From Robiginitomaculum sp. (GTDB taxonomy: Bacteria; Pseudomonadota; Alphaproteobacteria; Caulobacterales; Maricaulaceae): a stretch of 64,000 bases of DNA. The stretch covers positions 532,499 to 596,498 of the forward strand of contig JAJFFT010000004.1 of assembly GCA_021776525.1 (NCBI GenBank). Reading direction: 5' to 3'. Positions 10,737 to 20,422 of the stretch are shown here, one piece after another. The notes beneath the pieces are model-generated. The model saw only the letters and a program-made list of their open reading frames with translations. It was not told the DNA's origin and did not search any database. Both the position numbers and the translations under genes were made by a program. The stretch's first letter is position 1, and every line of letters starts with the position of its first letter.

Positions 10737-11602
10737 TGCGGGGCATCCGCACTAAGCTCGATCGCGGCACCGCGTTTCAGGCGCTCTATATAGGCGCGCA
10801 ATTGCGCGTCATCGCGTTCGTCCCGATAGGCCGCTTCGACCTGATCGCGGACGCTGGAAAGTTCGGGAGTTCTGGCCCGGGTTCGGTTGACCAGATACAG
10901 CCGCCAAAGACCATCATTGTCTTCAATCCAGTCTGACCATTGGCCGGTTTTTAGTGTTTCCAGCGCGGTTAACGGGGCCGGGCCGATATAATCTTTCAGC
11001 TTTTGCAAGGGCAACAGCCCATCGGGCAAAGGCGGGGTGTTTTGACCAAATGCTGTCACAAGGTCTTGCGCCGCTGCGCCGCCACTCAGGCTGGCATCAA
11101 ACGCTGCCATGCGGTCTTTGGCCTCAGTCCGCGGGATGAAAACGGCGCGCACATGCGCTCGCGCCGGGCGGGAAAAGCGCATCTTGTTTTTAAAATAATA
11201 GTCGCGCAGGCGCACCGGACTGATCGGTTTGGCGCGGCTGCGGGCGATAATGTCCTTGGTGACGGCGCTGACCAGGGCATTTCGTAACGCCGTGTCTTCG
11301 TGTGCCAACCCCATATCCAGTGCCCGCTGGATCAACAGCTCTTCTTCGATCAGGCGCTGCAAAATGGCGGCTTTGTCGGTGTCGTTCAATACATTACGCC
11401 GCCCAGCCGATACGGCATTGACGGCGCGGACCAGATCAGCGCGCAAAATCATGACATCCCCGACCCGGGCCACGGCACCCGGCGGCATCGCGGTTTGCGA
11501 AGGTGCGCCGCCTGTTAAGGCACTCAATGATGCCAGCGCCAGCCCGCCGACTATACCGCCAAGGAGCAGCCAGCGCCGCCAGCGCGGATGATCGTCAATC
11601 AC
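10733..11602 (-). CDS. Membrane-anchored parvulin-like peptidyl-prolyl isomerase
   Basis: With a GTG start at 11602 the protein has 289 residues: an N-terminal transmembrane anchor (RRWLLLGGIVGGLALASL, about 9-26), a SurA-like helical region (VARVGDVMILRADLVRAV), and a PPIC-type region in the C-terminal half. The frame is open for 40 more codons upstream, but these lie inside the DUF3604 gene. The GTG overlaps the upstream stop by 8 bases, which fits translational coupling. It may help fold an exported partner, perhaps the DUF3604 protein. The PPIase catalytic residues are not all obvious, so it may be chaperone-only. Confidence 0.78.
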   Translation of the reverse strand: MIDDHPRWRRWLLLGGIVGGLALASLSALTGGAPSQTAMPPGAVARVGDVMILRADLVRAVNAVSAGRRNVLNDTDKAAILQRLIEEELLIQRALDMGLAHEDTALRNALVSAVTKDIIARSRAKPISPVRLRDYYFKNKMRFSRPARAHVRAVFIPRTEAKDRMAAFDASLSGGAAAQDLVTAFGQNTPPLPDGLLPLQKLKDYIGPAPLTALETLKTGQWSDWIEDNDGLWRLYLVNRTRARTPELSSVRDQVEAAYRDERDDAQLRAYIERLKRGAAIELSADAPQ

Positions 11603-13877
11603 GGACAAGGCTGGCCGTATCCAGTGGCTTGGCCATGGCATTAAGGACGATAGGCGAGGACCATGCGCGATTTTCGACGTTGGCCAGACAATTGTCGCTG
11701 GCCGGTGTGCGATAGTCCCCATAACAGGGGTTTACGGCGATGCACTGGCCATTTTCATCAAAGATACAGCGTAGATTGGCGCCGTTAATGGTCGGTGTGG
11801 CCTCTTGAATGGCGCGCACATAATAGAGCGTGTCGCGCCCGCTTTGCAGATAATCCGGGTCTTCAAATTCAATTGTACAGCCTTGCCCCTGATCGTCACA
11901 GGGAAAGCTTTTCCAATTGTCCGTTATCAGGGTTTCGACCGGCTCGTTCTGCATCATTTGCGGGGTGATCTTGACCACTTCAATGCGCACAATTTTCTGG
12001 CGCTCGGATGACGGATTATAGCACTCGCCGCGACATAATTTGCCAAGCCGCTGTTCGGGCAGCCCCTGGGATGCAAAGTCCGGACAACCGGGTTTTTGTT
12101 TGAAGGCCCCGGCGGCACGAACCTGAAAATGCGGGGTTTGGTCCATATCAACCTGACTGCCCATGGGGTGGGCAACGCCTTTGGCGTCTAAAAGGTCAAA
12201 CCAGAGCAGAATACGCGGCCCCGACGTGGCATAGGTTTCGCGCCGTTCCATGGCATTCCAGACGGCGGTGCGCGCACGGCCATTGGCATGCACGGCGGTT
12301 AAGCCCCCGGTGGTGAAAAAGCTGGCCTGGCGTTCCAGTTCAAGAAGATGAAAACCGGCATTATTCCACACATTCTCGCGGGTCACAGGCAAGGGTGTCG
12401 CCAGCTTTTCAACGTCTGGAAATAATTGTTTGCGCCATTTTTCATTGATTATGTGGGCTGACTCAGTATTTTTCAGACGCTCATAGGCCTTGTAACCTGT
12501 GCCGGGACGCGCCCGGTGGTTATCGGATGCGGCAACAAACCCCCAATTAAACCGGGTTGGATTATCCACACCATTATCAAAATTGCTGATGGCCAGACCA
12601 TATTGTGCCGATACACCGGGACGGGCGTTAAAGGCCGGTAAAAAGCAATCCTTGCACTGCCCGGCGTCGAGCCATTCGGATGCTTCTTCACCAGAAATTA
12701 TCGTGTGTCCGGCAACCCCAAGATTGGCATATTGGGTGCGGGTTTTGGCGGCCCGTGCGTCACATGTATCGGCGTCCTCTTGGGCATCAAGACAGCGGGT
12801 TTTGATGATCTCGCCAGCCTGCCAGCAACCAGGCAGATAATTGTCCGACGGGGCCGGGCAAACGGCCGTGAGGCTTTCCATATCGGTGATCTCTATGGCG
12901 CGCCATGGGCGGTATTCCTCGGAATTACCGTGACCGGACATAATTTCGATCAGGGTTTGTTTTTCCGGGTGCATTTTGGGGTCCAGCTGTTTGTCAAACG
13001 TGGTGCCGGGGGGCGTATAAAAACCCCATGTGGTACCATGCGGGATCAGCAGATAATCTAGTTTTTGTGCGTTCAGGCGCGTGACCAGATCACCGGGGTC
13101 GGCGGCCAGCTCGTAACAATTTTGTGGCAGGTCTGGCGATAACACATCCGTGTCACAGTCCGGCACGTCACGAATTTCGGCTGCAAAGCGGCGAAAGTCA
13201 TAATAGCTCTGCCGATTTTTGAAATCGGCCAGAGAAATGCGCCAATCCATTTGGGCTGCGGATTTGCGAATGGTTTCGCTGGCCGCGCCGGCCGCTGCGA
13301 TCGGTCGCAGGCTGATCTCATCATCGTCCAACCCTTTGAATATAACGTTTTTGTGGCCGTAATGGTCCAATGGCGTGCGTCCAACCTGGGACCATTCAAA
13401 ACCCATAAAAGCCACAACATCGGGGTTGGCCGGATCACCGGCACGGGCATTGCATTGCCGGATGCTGTCTTTGGTTTCGGCCCAACGCGCCGGGGTCGAG
13501 GCCTCGGCATGATCATTGATCGACCAAAAATCGATGGCCGAGCAATAGCGCGCAAAATCACAGGCATCAGCCAGCGGATGTGCCCCTTCGCCGCCATAGA
13601 TCGGCAATGACCATAAAAAAGCGTCCGTCGAATAGGTGGTGTGCACGTGCAGATCACCAAACATGATCTGCTTGGGGGCGTTTTGCCCAAGTGTTGTCGC
13701 CGCTTGATATTGCGCATCCTGACGCGCCGTGATCACACTGTCCGGCAGAGAAGGCCCGGCGATCACCCCCGGTGTACGGTGTTGGCCGTACCAGTTCTCT
13801 TTGGCCCCATACAGATACAGAGCGCCGCCAATCACGATTATTAAAAGTAAAAGGCCAAGTGTTTTTAGAGCGCGCAT
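11595..13877 (-). CDS. DUF3604 family exported protein
   Basis: 760 residues. An N-terminal signal anchor (MRALKTLGLLLLIIVIGGALYLYG) is followed by a PHP-like metal-binding start (GDLHVHTTYSTDAF) and further conserved His/Asp/Glu segments (WSINDHAE, AASDNHRARPG). The start at 13877 is preceded by AGGGG at good spacing; the frame also contains upstream ATGs without such a site. The PHP-type HxH motif suggests a metal-dependent hydrolase acting outside the cytoplasm, but no substrate is established for DUF3604. First gene of the DUF3604-PPIase-HupE unit. Confidence 0.9.
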   Translation of the reverse strand: MRALKTLGLLLLIIVIGGALYLYGAKENWYGQHRTPGVIAGPSLPDSVITARQDAQYQAATTLGQNAPKQIMFGDLHVHTTYSTDAFLWSLPIYGGEGAHPLADACDFARYCSAIDFWSINDHAEASTPARWAETKDSIRQCNARAGDPANPDVVAFMGFEWSQVGRTPLDHYGHKNVIFKGLDDDEISLRPIAAAGAASETIRKSAAQMDWRISLADFKNRQSYYDFRRFAAEIRDVPDCDTDVLSPDLPQNCYELAADPGDLVTRLNAQKLDYLLIPHGTTWGFYTPPGTTFDKQLDPKMHPEKQTLIEIMSGHGNSEEYRPWRAIEITDMESLTAVCPAPSDNYLPGCWQAGEIIKTRCLDAQEDADTCDARAAKTRTQYANLGVAGHTIISGEEASEWLDAGQCKDCFLPAFNARPGVSAQYGLAISNFDNGVDNPTRFNWGFVAASDNHRARPGTGYKAYERLKNTESAHIINEKWRKQLFPDVEKLATPLPVTRENVWNNAGFHLLELERQASFFTTGGLTAVHANGRARTAVWNAMERRETYATSGPRILLWFDLLDAKGVAHPMGSQVDMDQTPHFQVRAAGAFKQKPGCPDFASQGLPEQRLGKLCRGECYNPSSERQKIVRIEVVKITPQMMQNEPVETLITDNWKSFPCDDQGQGCTIEFEDPDYLQSGRDTLYYVRAIQEATPTINGANLRCIFDENGQCIAVNPCYGDYRTPASDNCLANVENRAWSSPIVLNAMAKPLDTASLVRD

Positions 13878-13970
13878 ATTATCCCCTGTCTCAGACATGA
13901 ACAGGGTAGAGCCAGCCGGGGTTCTCTGGCAAGCAAAACCGAGGCTGGCCAACCAGGAAAAGGCTAAAAA

Positions 13971-15143
13971 TCAGCCGCTTTGCGCAAACAGCTCTCGGCC
14001 AATCAGCCAGCGGCGGATTTCCGAAGTTCCGGCGCCGATCTCGTAAAGTTTGGCATCGCGCAGCAAACGACCCGTAGGGTATTCATTGATATAACCGTTG
14101 CCGCCCAGAATCTGAATGGCCTCCAGCGCCATCCATGTGGCCGCTTCAGCAGCATATAAAATAGCCCCGGCGGCGTCCATGCGGGTGGTCTTGCCCCGAT
14201 CGCAGGCCTGGGCCACAGAATAAACATAGGCCTTGGCCGAGTTCATTTTCACATACATATCGGCCAGCTTGCCCTGAATCAGTTGGAACTCGCCAATGGA
14301 TTTTCCAAACTGTTTGCGTTCGTGCACATAAGGCAGCACCAGGTCCATACAGCTTTGCATAATACCCAGCGATCCGGCGGCCAGAACGGTGCGTTCATAA
14401 TCCAGACCCGACATCAGAATTTTAACGCCAATGCCCTCTTCGCCCATAATGTTGGCGGCGGGGACTTCGCAATCCTCAAACACCAGCTCGCAGGTGTCAG
14501 AGCCGCGCATGCCCAGCTTGTCGAGCTTTTGCGCGGTGGAAAAACCGGGCATGCCTTTTTCAATCAAAAAGGCGGTAATGCCGCGTGATCCGGCCTCGGC
14601 ATCGGTTTTGGCATAAACCACCAAGACGTCAGCCCCCGGACCATTGGTGATCCACATCTTAGTGCCGTTCAGCACGTAAACATCGCCCTTTTTATGGGCT
14701 TTGAGGCGCATGGACACCACATCCGATCCGGCCCCGGTTTCTGACATTGCCAAACCACCCAAATGCTCGCCGGAGATCAGACCCGGCAGGTGTTTTTCTT
14801 TTTGTGCGGGGCTGGCCCAACGGCGGATCTGGTTGACGCAAAGGTTTGAATGTGCGCCGTATGAAAGCCCCACCGAGGCCGAAGCTCGGCTGATTTCTTC
14901 CATGGCCACCACATGTTCAAGATAGCCAAGCCCGGTGCCACCGTCGGCTTCTTCGACAGTGATGCCCAGCAGGCCCAATGCGCCCATTTGCGGCCATAAA
15001 TCCCGTGGGAACTCATTGTCCTGGTCGATTTGTGCGGCGCGCGGCGCGATGCAATCATCGGCAAAATTGTGAACGGTGTCGCGGATCATATCTGCGGTTT
15101 CACCGAGGTGGAAATCGAATGCGGGTATGGCGTTTGTAATCAT
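13971..15143 (-). CDS. ivd: Isovaleryl-CoA dehydrogenase
   Basis: FAD enzyme oxidising isovaleryl-CoA to 3-methylcrotonyl-CoA in leucine catabolism. With the start at 15143 ([11 protein letters not shown]) it has 390 residues. The acyl-CoA dehydrogenase signatures [10 protein letters not shown] and [18 protein letters not shown] are present. The catalytic glutamate is in the isovaleryl-specific position, E250 in [12 protein letters not shown], rather than in the C-terminal position used by most acyl-CoA dehydrogenases, and this separates it from short-chain relatives. No methylcrotonyl-CoA carboxylase genes are adjacent. Confidence 0.92.
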   Translation of the reverse strand: MITNAIPAFDFHLGETADMIRDTVHNFADDCIAPRAAQIDQDNEFPRDLWPQMGALGLLGITVEEADGGTGLGYLEHVVAMEEISRASASVGLSYGAHSNLCVNQIRRWASPAQKEKHLPGLISGEHLGGLAMSETGAGSDVVSMRLKAHKKGDVYVLNGTKMWITNGPGADVLVVYAKTDAEAGSRGITAFLIEKGMPGFSTAQKLDKLGMRGSDTCELVFEDCEVPAANIMGEEGIGVKILMSGLDYERTVLAAGSLGIMQSCMDLVLPYVHERKQFGKSIGEFQLIQGKLADMYVKMNSAKAYVYSVAQACDRGKTTRMDAAGAILYAAEAATWMALEAIQILGGNGYINEYPTGRLLRDAKLYEIGAGTSEIRRWLIGRELFAQSG

Positions 15144-15297
15144 GACTGTGCGATAGCATAGGGGGCAAAAGCGTGCATCATTTTTCTTCAGAAAAGGCTT
15201 AAAATTCCAACCGGGCATTCACCTTGTAGAAACCGGTTCTCCTAGCATCTGTTTAAGGCCTTGCTGTCACAATATCCGGGTTATGAAGAGGTTTATC

Positions 15298-16554
15298 ATG
15301 TTCCGGGTTCGACCTGTTTTAGAGTTTTGGCGATCATTTAGATCTGCGCAGGATGGTGCCGTGGCGCTGGTTTTTGCGCTCAGCCTGATTGCGATTATGA
15401 CGCTGGTCGGGTTGGCGCTGGATTACAGTCGCGCCATGAATGCCAAATCCACGCTGGCGGCGGCGGCGGATGCGGCGGCGTTGGCCACAGCCCGCGATCC
15501 CGATGTTAATCCTGGTAATTTACAACAGCGCGCCGAAGATTTTTTTCTGGCCAACATTCAAAACAGCGCCTTTGGCACAAATTTCACGATCGTTGCAACC
15601 GAGCTGCCCGGCGGTGAAGGCGTGCACGTCGATATTACTGCAAAAGTCACTACTACGCTGATGTCATTGGTCGGCGTCGATTTTTTCAGCGTCGCCGCAA
15701 AAAGCGAGGCGATCTATAACACCAATAAAGTTGAGCTGGTTCTGGTGCTTGATAATACTGGCTCAATGAGCAGGAACGGGAAGATCGAAACCTTGCGCAC
15801 TGCTTCGGATGATATGATTGACCTGTTATTGCCCGATGGCGCACCACCGGACAATGTCAAAATCGGGATCGTACCCTTTGATCTTGGCGTCAAAGTCGGC
15901 ACCCAGTATGTCGGTGCCAATTGGTTGCGCTTTGACAGTGATCCAAATGCCCCGGCCTGGGATGGTTGTGTCGGGCCGCGTCAACCGACCAGAGATGTTG
16001 ATGATTCGACAGCAACTGGGGCCAATAAAATTCCAGCCATTTATGACGATCAAACGTCATGTAATCTGGCGCGGGTCTTGCCGCTGACCGGCAATAAAGC
16101 CACGCTGCACAACAAAATTGCAGGCATGCAGCCCGTTGGCTGGACCTATATCCCTGAGGGCCTGGCCTGGGGCTGGCGTGTTTTGTCGCCATCATTGCCC
16201 TATAACGAGGGTGTGGCCTATGCTGATCCCGACTGGGTTAAAATTATGGTGTTGATGACGGATGGCGCCAATACAGTCAGGTGGTCATGGCCGGGCGGCG
16301 AGCCTGATGCACAGGTCAGGGCGTCCAGCAGCACCGGTAATGCCAAAACAGCAACGCTCTGCCAGAACATCAAGGATCAGGGGATTATCGTTTATACGGT
16401 GGCGTTTCAGGTCAGTTCCAACACGACACAGTCGATGATGGAGGATTGCGCCTCAAGCCCAAATCATTATTTCGATGCACAAGATAATGCGTCACTGGAA
16501 AGCGCCTTTGCCAGGATCGGTGGAGACATCAACAATCTGCGTCTCAGCAAGTAA
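15298..16554 (+). CDS. TadE/TadG-like protein with von Willebrand factor A domain (copy 1)
   Basis: 418 residues from the ATG at 15298, chosen because AAGAGG (15286-15291) is ideally spaced for it; an in-frame ATG at 15283 lacks a site. The N-terminal segment (DGAVALVFALSLIAIMTLVG, then SRAMNAKSTLAAAADAAALA) is a single transmembrane helix of the TadE/TadG type. The vWA metal site begins LVLDNTGSMS and continues with a conserved MTDGANTV. Such proteins are exported pilus-assembly or adhesion factors. The next gene is a tandem duplicate, including the region just upstream of the start. No tad secretion genes are adjacent. Confidence 0.85.
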   Translation: MFRVRPVLEFWRSFRSAQDGAVALVFALSLIAIMTLVGLALDYSRAMNAKSTLAAAADAAALATARDPDVNPGNLQQRAEDFFLANIQNSAFGTNFTIVATELPGGEGVHVDITAKVTTTLMSLVGVDFFSVAAKSEAIYNTNKVELVLVLDNTGSMSRNGKIETLRTASDDMIDLLLPDGAPPDNVKIGIVPFDLGVKVGTQYVGANWLRFDSDPNAPAWDGCVGPRQPTRDVDDSTATGANKIPAIYDDQTSCNLARVLPLTGNKATLHNKIAGMQPVGWTYIPEGLAWGWRVLSPSLPYNEGVAYADPDWVKIMVLMTDGANTVRWSWPGGEPDAQVRASSSTGNAKTATLCQNIKDQGIIVYTVAFQVSSNTTQSMMEDCASSPNHYFDAQDNASLESAFARIGGDINNLRLSK

Positions 16555-16658
16555 TTGTGGATAAAAACCGGTGCAGTTTTAACGCAGCCTAAACCCTTAT
16601 TTTAAGCCTCTGTTTAAGAGATAGCTGCCATAATCTGTGGATTATGAAGAGAGATCTT

Positions 16659-17999
16659 ATGGTTCAGCTCCGGCGCATTTCAAAGGCATTGCGGTCATTT
16701 AGGTCCGCAAAAGAGGGCAGTGTTGCCCTTTATTTTGCGCTGAGCCTGATTGCCATCATGACGCTGATTGGTTTGGCGCTGGACTATGGTCGCGCTATGA
16801 ACGTCAAGGCAACATTAGGTGCCGCGGCGGATGCGGCGGCTCTGGCCACGGCCCGTGATCCGGATGTCAATGCCGGCAATTTACAACAACGCGCCCAGGC
16901 TTTTTTTCTGGCCAATACCCAAAATGCGTCCTTTGGGTCCAATTATACCATTGTTGCCACCGAACTGCCCGGCGGTAATGGTGTGCACATTGATATTTCC
17001 GCTAAGGTGGATACGACGCTGATGTCATTGGCGGGCTTCCAGTATTTTAACGTCACCGCCAAAAGCGAGGCGGTCTACAGCACCAATAAGATCGAATTGG
17101 TTTTGGTGCTGGATAATACCGGTTCAATGAGCAGCAGCGGTAAAATAAAAACACTGCGGACCGCATCGGATGATCTGATTGATCTGTTGCTGCCGGACGC
17201 GGCGGCCACCAGCAATGTCAAAATCGGCATTGTGCCGTTTGATATTGGGGTCAAGGTTGGCACGCAATACAAAACTGCAAGCTGGCTGAAACTGGCTAAC
17301 AATAATCCGCCGCCCAGCGGGACCAACAGCAAGAAGAAAAAGAAAAAGAAGAAAAAGAAGAAAAAAAAGAAGAAGAAAAAAGGCGGCAATAATGGCCCTG
17401 TATGGCAGGGGTGTGTTGGCCCACGTCCTCCGGCCAAGGATGTTGATGATTCTACGGCAACCGGCGTCAATAAAATTCCGGCTATTTACAACGACCTGAC
17501 CTCGTGCAATTTGGCGGAAATCTTGCCACTGACCAATAATAAGGTCACTTTGCACGCCAAAGTGAAGGGCATGCAACCTGTCGGTTGGACCTATATTCCA
17601 GAGGGGCTGGCCTGGGGTTGGCGCGTGTTATCTGCGGCGCAGCCTTATAATCAAGGGGTGGCATATTCTGACCCGGATTGGACCAAAATTCTGGTGCTCA
17701 TGACCGATGGTGCCAATACGGTGACGTGGTCATGGCCCGGCGGAAAGCCGAGTTCAAAAACCGGTACGTCCAGCACGCAGGGTAATCAAAAAACCAACGC
17801 TTTGTGCCAGAATATCAAGGACCAGGGGATTATTGTTTACACGGTGGCTTTCAAGGTCAATTCGACGTCAACGCAAACCATGCTGCAAAACTGCGCCACA
17901 TCACCCGGCAGCTTTTTTGATGCGCAAAACAACGCCGCGCTGGAAGCCGCTTTTGCGAAGATCGGCGGCGATATCAGCAATCTGAGGCTCAGTAAATAA
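16659..17999 (+). CDS. TadE/TadG-like protein with von Willebrand factor A domain and poly-lysine insert (copy 2)
   Basis: 446 residues, closely similar to copy 1 from end to end, with the same membrane segment, LVLDNTGSMS metal site and C-terminal GGDI(N/S)NLRLSK. AAGAGAG at 16647-16653 supports the start at 16659. The main difference is an insert of about 28 residues inside the vWA domain, containing 17 consecutive lysines encoded by AAA/AAG codons (17331-17381) between Asn/Pro/Ser- and Gly/Asn-rich flanks. In copy 1 this place holds a short DPNAPAW loop. The run keeps the reading frame, and the conserved segment after it (CVGPR.P..DVDDSTATG) resumes normally. Confidence 0.85.
   Translation: MVQLRRISKALRSFRSAKEGSVALYFALSLIAIMTLIGLALDYGRAMNVKATLGAAADAAALATARDPDVNAGNLQQRAQAFFLANTQNASFGSNYTIVATELPGGNGVHIDISAKVDTTLMSLAGFQYFNVTAKSEAVYSTNKIELVLVLDNTGSMSSSGKIKTLRTASDDLIDLLLPDAAATSNVKIGIVPFDIGVKVGTQYKTASWLKLANNNPPPSGTNSKKKKKKKKKKKKKKKKKGGNNGPVWQGCVGPRPPAKDVDDSTATGVNKIPAIYNDLTSCNLAEILPLTNNKVTLHAKVKGMQPVGWTYIPEGLAWGWRVLSAAQPYNQGVAYSDPDWTKILVLMTDGANTVTWSWPGGKPSSKTGTSSTQGNQKTNALCQNIKDQGIIVYTVAFKVNSTSTQTMLQNCATSPGSFFDAQNNAALEAAFAKIGGDISNLRLSK
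17331..17381 (+). repeat. Pure A/G tract coding for 17 lysines
   Basis: 51 bases with no pyrimidine on the coding strand, a mix of AAG and AAA codons rather than one perfect repeat, inside the second TadG/vWA gene. The irregular codon mix means it is not a simple trinucleotide microsatellite. Similar AAA/AAG runs can cause polymerase slippage. Confidence 0.95.
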
Positions 18000-18003
18000 G
18001 GGC

Positions 18004-19350
18004 TTAGCGGTTCAACCGTCTCAGCAGATAATACGCACTGACAACAACCAACAGAACACCCAGAAAAGCCTGCCCTGGCCCCTTGGCCAGATCCAGGTTT
18101 GTTGTGATGCTGGTGGCGTTTTGTATCTGCCACAGACCGCCCAGAGTCATGGCGATGCCGATAATCCCCATCAGGATAAAGACCCAGCGACCACGGTCAT
18201 AGGCTGGTTGAAAATCACCACTGTTCTCAGTGATCTGGGCGTCGGTTACCAAGGTTTGCGGGTCCATGTCCTGTTCATTATAATCCGGTGCATCATACTG
18301 AAAGCGGGCCAGACTTTCGTCATAGGGCTCACCGGCGTCTTGATTGTCTCTTTGAGGAGGAATTTCCGGCTCATACGGCTCCAGTAAAATGCCCTCTTGG
18401 TCAACCAAAGGCGGCGTATCCTCATCGGCGGCCGCATCCTCAGCACCATCTGTGTTGCTGTCCTGGGCTGCCTGATCAGAAGATTGCAATTGCAGAACGT
18501 CATCGTCTGTGCCGCCCTCTATGGTGGGGTCTGGCTCTATGGCAACGCTTTCCAGACGACCGGCAATTTGCTCGGCGATTTCTGCTACAGGGCTTGTGGC
18601 GACGGTCTGATCATCATCGCGATCATCTTCGCCCTCGGAATCAGGTGATACGGCGCTGGAATCAAAAGCATCGTCCAGCGAAACCAGCCCGTCCTGGGGG
18701 ATGACTTCAGGTTCTGTCTCAGGCAGGGCCGTCTCAAGTGCGGGCGATATGGTATCGGTGATCTCGACGGTTTTTCTGCCTGTGCCATGCAGATCGACCA
18801 GCACCTCGCGCGGCGTTTCCCGTGTGTGCTCATTGTCCATATCAGCATCACACAAAGGCGGTAATTGCGGTGTCGGCGCAATGACACTGGCTTCTGGTGA
18901 AGCCAAAAATAACGCTTTTTCAGCCGCCCGACGTCGTACCAGCGCGTCAACGATGATCACTTCGCCAGCCAGTTTGGCGCGCCGCCAGGCATCAAAGCCG
19001 GCCGCTGCGCCCACCGGGCAACCTTCGTTGAGGCGGCGCAATACCATGCTGTTTTTAAAATTGACCAACCCGATATTGAAGGCCAGTGACATCAGGGCAT
19101 CAAACTGGTTCTGCGACAATGGTGCATATATCAATTCGCATAATGGTTCTTCGAGGCGCGATACATCCCATTTGAGCAAATCTGCAGCATCGGCCTTGCT
19201 GATCTTCGCGCCTTTGCGCGCCGAAATGGTGTGGCCATAGCCAATTACCCAGCCGCCACCGCTTAACGGTGCCGCCAGCGCCCGAAAGCCCTCAAACGCC
19301 TTAATCAGTTCAAACCCAGTGGGTGATGTTACATATCGAGCCATAACCAT
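18004..19350 (-). CDS. GH24 lysozyme-like protein with acidic linker and C-terminal membrane anchor
   Basis: 448 residues. The N-terminal 150 or so form a phage-type lysozyme (muramidase) domain: catalytic Glu20 in KAFEGFR, then IGYGHT with Thr41, and the helical core SQNQFDALMSLAFNIG. The aspartate expected between them is not obvious (ALAAPLSGGGW). A strongly acidic, low-complexity linker (about 155-385) follows, then two transmembrane helices (about 388-406 and 427-443). There is no N-terminal signal peptide, so how the catalytic domain reaches the wall is unclear. It is not next to phage genes. Start could also be the ATG two codons later. Confidence 0.82.
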   Translation of the reverse strand: MVMARYVTSPTGFELIKAFEGFRALAAPLSGGGWVIGYGHTISARKGAKISKADAADLLKWDVSRLEEPLCELIYAPLSQNQFDALMSLAFNIGLVNFKNSMVLRRLNEGCPVGAAAGFDAWRRAKLAGEVIIVDALVRRRAAEKALFLASPEASVIAPTPQLPPLCDADMDNEHTRETPREVLVDLHGTGRKTVEITDTISPALETALPETEPEVIPQDGLVSLDDAFDSSAVSPDSEGEDDRDDDQTVATSPVAEIAEQIAGRLESVAIEPDPTIEGGTDDDVLQLQSSDQAAQDSNTDGAEDAAADEDTPPLVDQEGILLEPYEPEIPPQRDNQDAGEPYDESLARFQYDAPDYNEQDMDPQTLVTDAQITENSGDFQPAYDRGRWVFILMGIIGIAMTLGGLWQIQNATSITTNLDLAKGPGQAFLGVLLVVVSAYYLLRRLNR

Positions 19351-19452
19351 GCCGTATCAAACCGGGACAGGTGCGTGTGTCCCGCCAGAATTGTTGCAAA
19401 GGTCAGGCCGTTTATATGAGCACAATACTGAGACAGTACGGGGCCGGGTTGT

Positions 19453-20418
19453 TTATGGTGTGCTGACCCGGCGAATGACAAACAGGGGAATAAAGATCAG
19501 GGCCAGGCTGGCCATCAACAGCTGAGCCGAGCCTTGGGTGATAATGGCCGGATCGCGCAATAATCTGTGACAGAAGGCCGCCAACACACCAAGGCCGGTA
19601 TAAATTGGCAAATGGCCGTAAATATGAGCCTGCGCTGCACCCGCAAGCTTGCCCATCAAGGCGTGCTCCATGGTGTCGAAATAGACCCACCACACACTCG
19701 CAACAAGCACAAATGCCAGCAATAAGCGCACCAGTATGTCCGTGCCTAACGTGGCGTTTTCAATACCATTGACCAGCACCAAAAGGGATTCTCCAAGCAC
19801 AATAATGAACAATAACCCGGTGCGTTCTGGCAAATGCGAGCCATGCACAGAAACCCGGGAAAGAAGTTTGCGTGAGAGAATGGGGGTCAGAAAATCAACG
19901 GCCAGGCCCAGCGCCCAAAGGGAAAACATGATTTTGGGCTCAAAAAACACCGACACAGCCCACAAGGTCGCACCCAGGGTGAACCCGGCAATAAAACGCC
20001 CGGTGACCGGGCGCAGTTCAGCATTGCTTATATAAACGCGCACATACATGGCAATCAGCATAAAGCGTACAAAGGTATAAGCGAGCGCGAACCCTATGGC
20101 CCCTTTTCCAACGCCATCAGCAGCAAAAACCGCAAGCAAAATCAGGCCAAACATTTGCACAAGGGTCATCACCCGGTCGATCAGGTCATCATTGCCAAAC
20201 CGATTTTCCAGCATGGTATGGCCGGTCCATGCCCACCAGACCGGCACAAACAGGGCGAAATAGGCGACATAATCACCAGGCAATACATGGCCGTCATGGC
20301 CGACAATAATGGTGTGGGTCAGGCGCGTGATAACGATGACATAAATCAGGTCATAAAACAGCTCCAACCAGTTAGCATGGTGCTCGCGGGCCTGTGTTTT
20401 CAGAGCAACTTTCTTCAT
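19453..20418 (-). CDS. Low-temperature-requirement A (LtrA) family membrane protein
   Basis: 321 residues with many hydrophobic helices. The family signature is at the N-terminus (HANWLELFYDLIYVIVITRLTH) and again in LLFIIVLGESLL. LtrA was named from a Listeria cold-growth mutant; its biochemical function is not known. The start at 20418 lies 5 bases after the stop of the small monooxygenase gene, so the two form an operon; upstream in-frame codons fall within that gene. Confidence 0.87.
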   Translation of the reverse strand: MKKVALKTQAREHHANWLELFYDLIYVIVITRLTHTIIVGHDGHVLPGDYVAYFALFVPVWWAWTGHTMLENRFGNDDLIDRVMTLVQMFGLILLAVFAADGVGKGAIGFALAYTFVRFMLIAMYVRVYISNAELRPVTGRFIAGFTLGATLWAVSVFFEPKIMFSLWALGLAVDFLTPILSRKLLSRVSVHGSHLPERTGLLFIIVLGESLLVLVNGIENATLGTDILVRLLLAFVLVASVWWVYFDTMEHALMGKLAGAAQAHIYGHLPIYTGLGVLAAFCHRLLRDPAIITQGSAQLLMASLALIFIPLFVIRRVSTP

Positions 20419-20422
20419 CGTC

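Noticed and set aside
17075..17576. Long antisense frames rich in Phe/Leu over the vWA gene
   Set aside because: They are shadows created by the poly-lysine tract and conserved coding strand.
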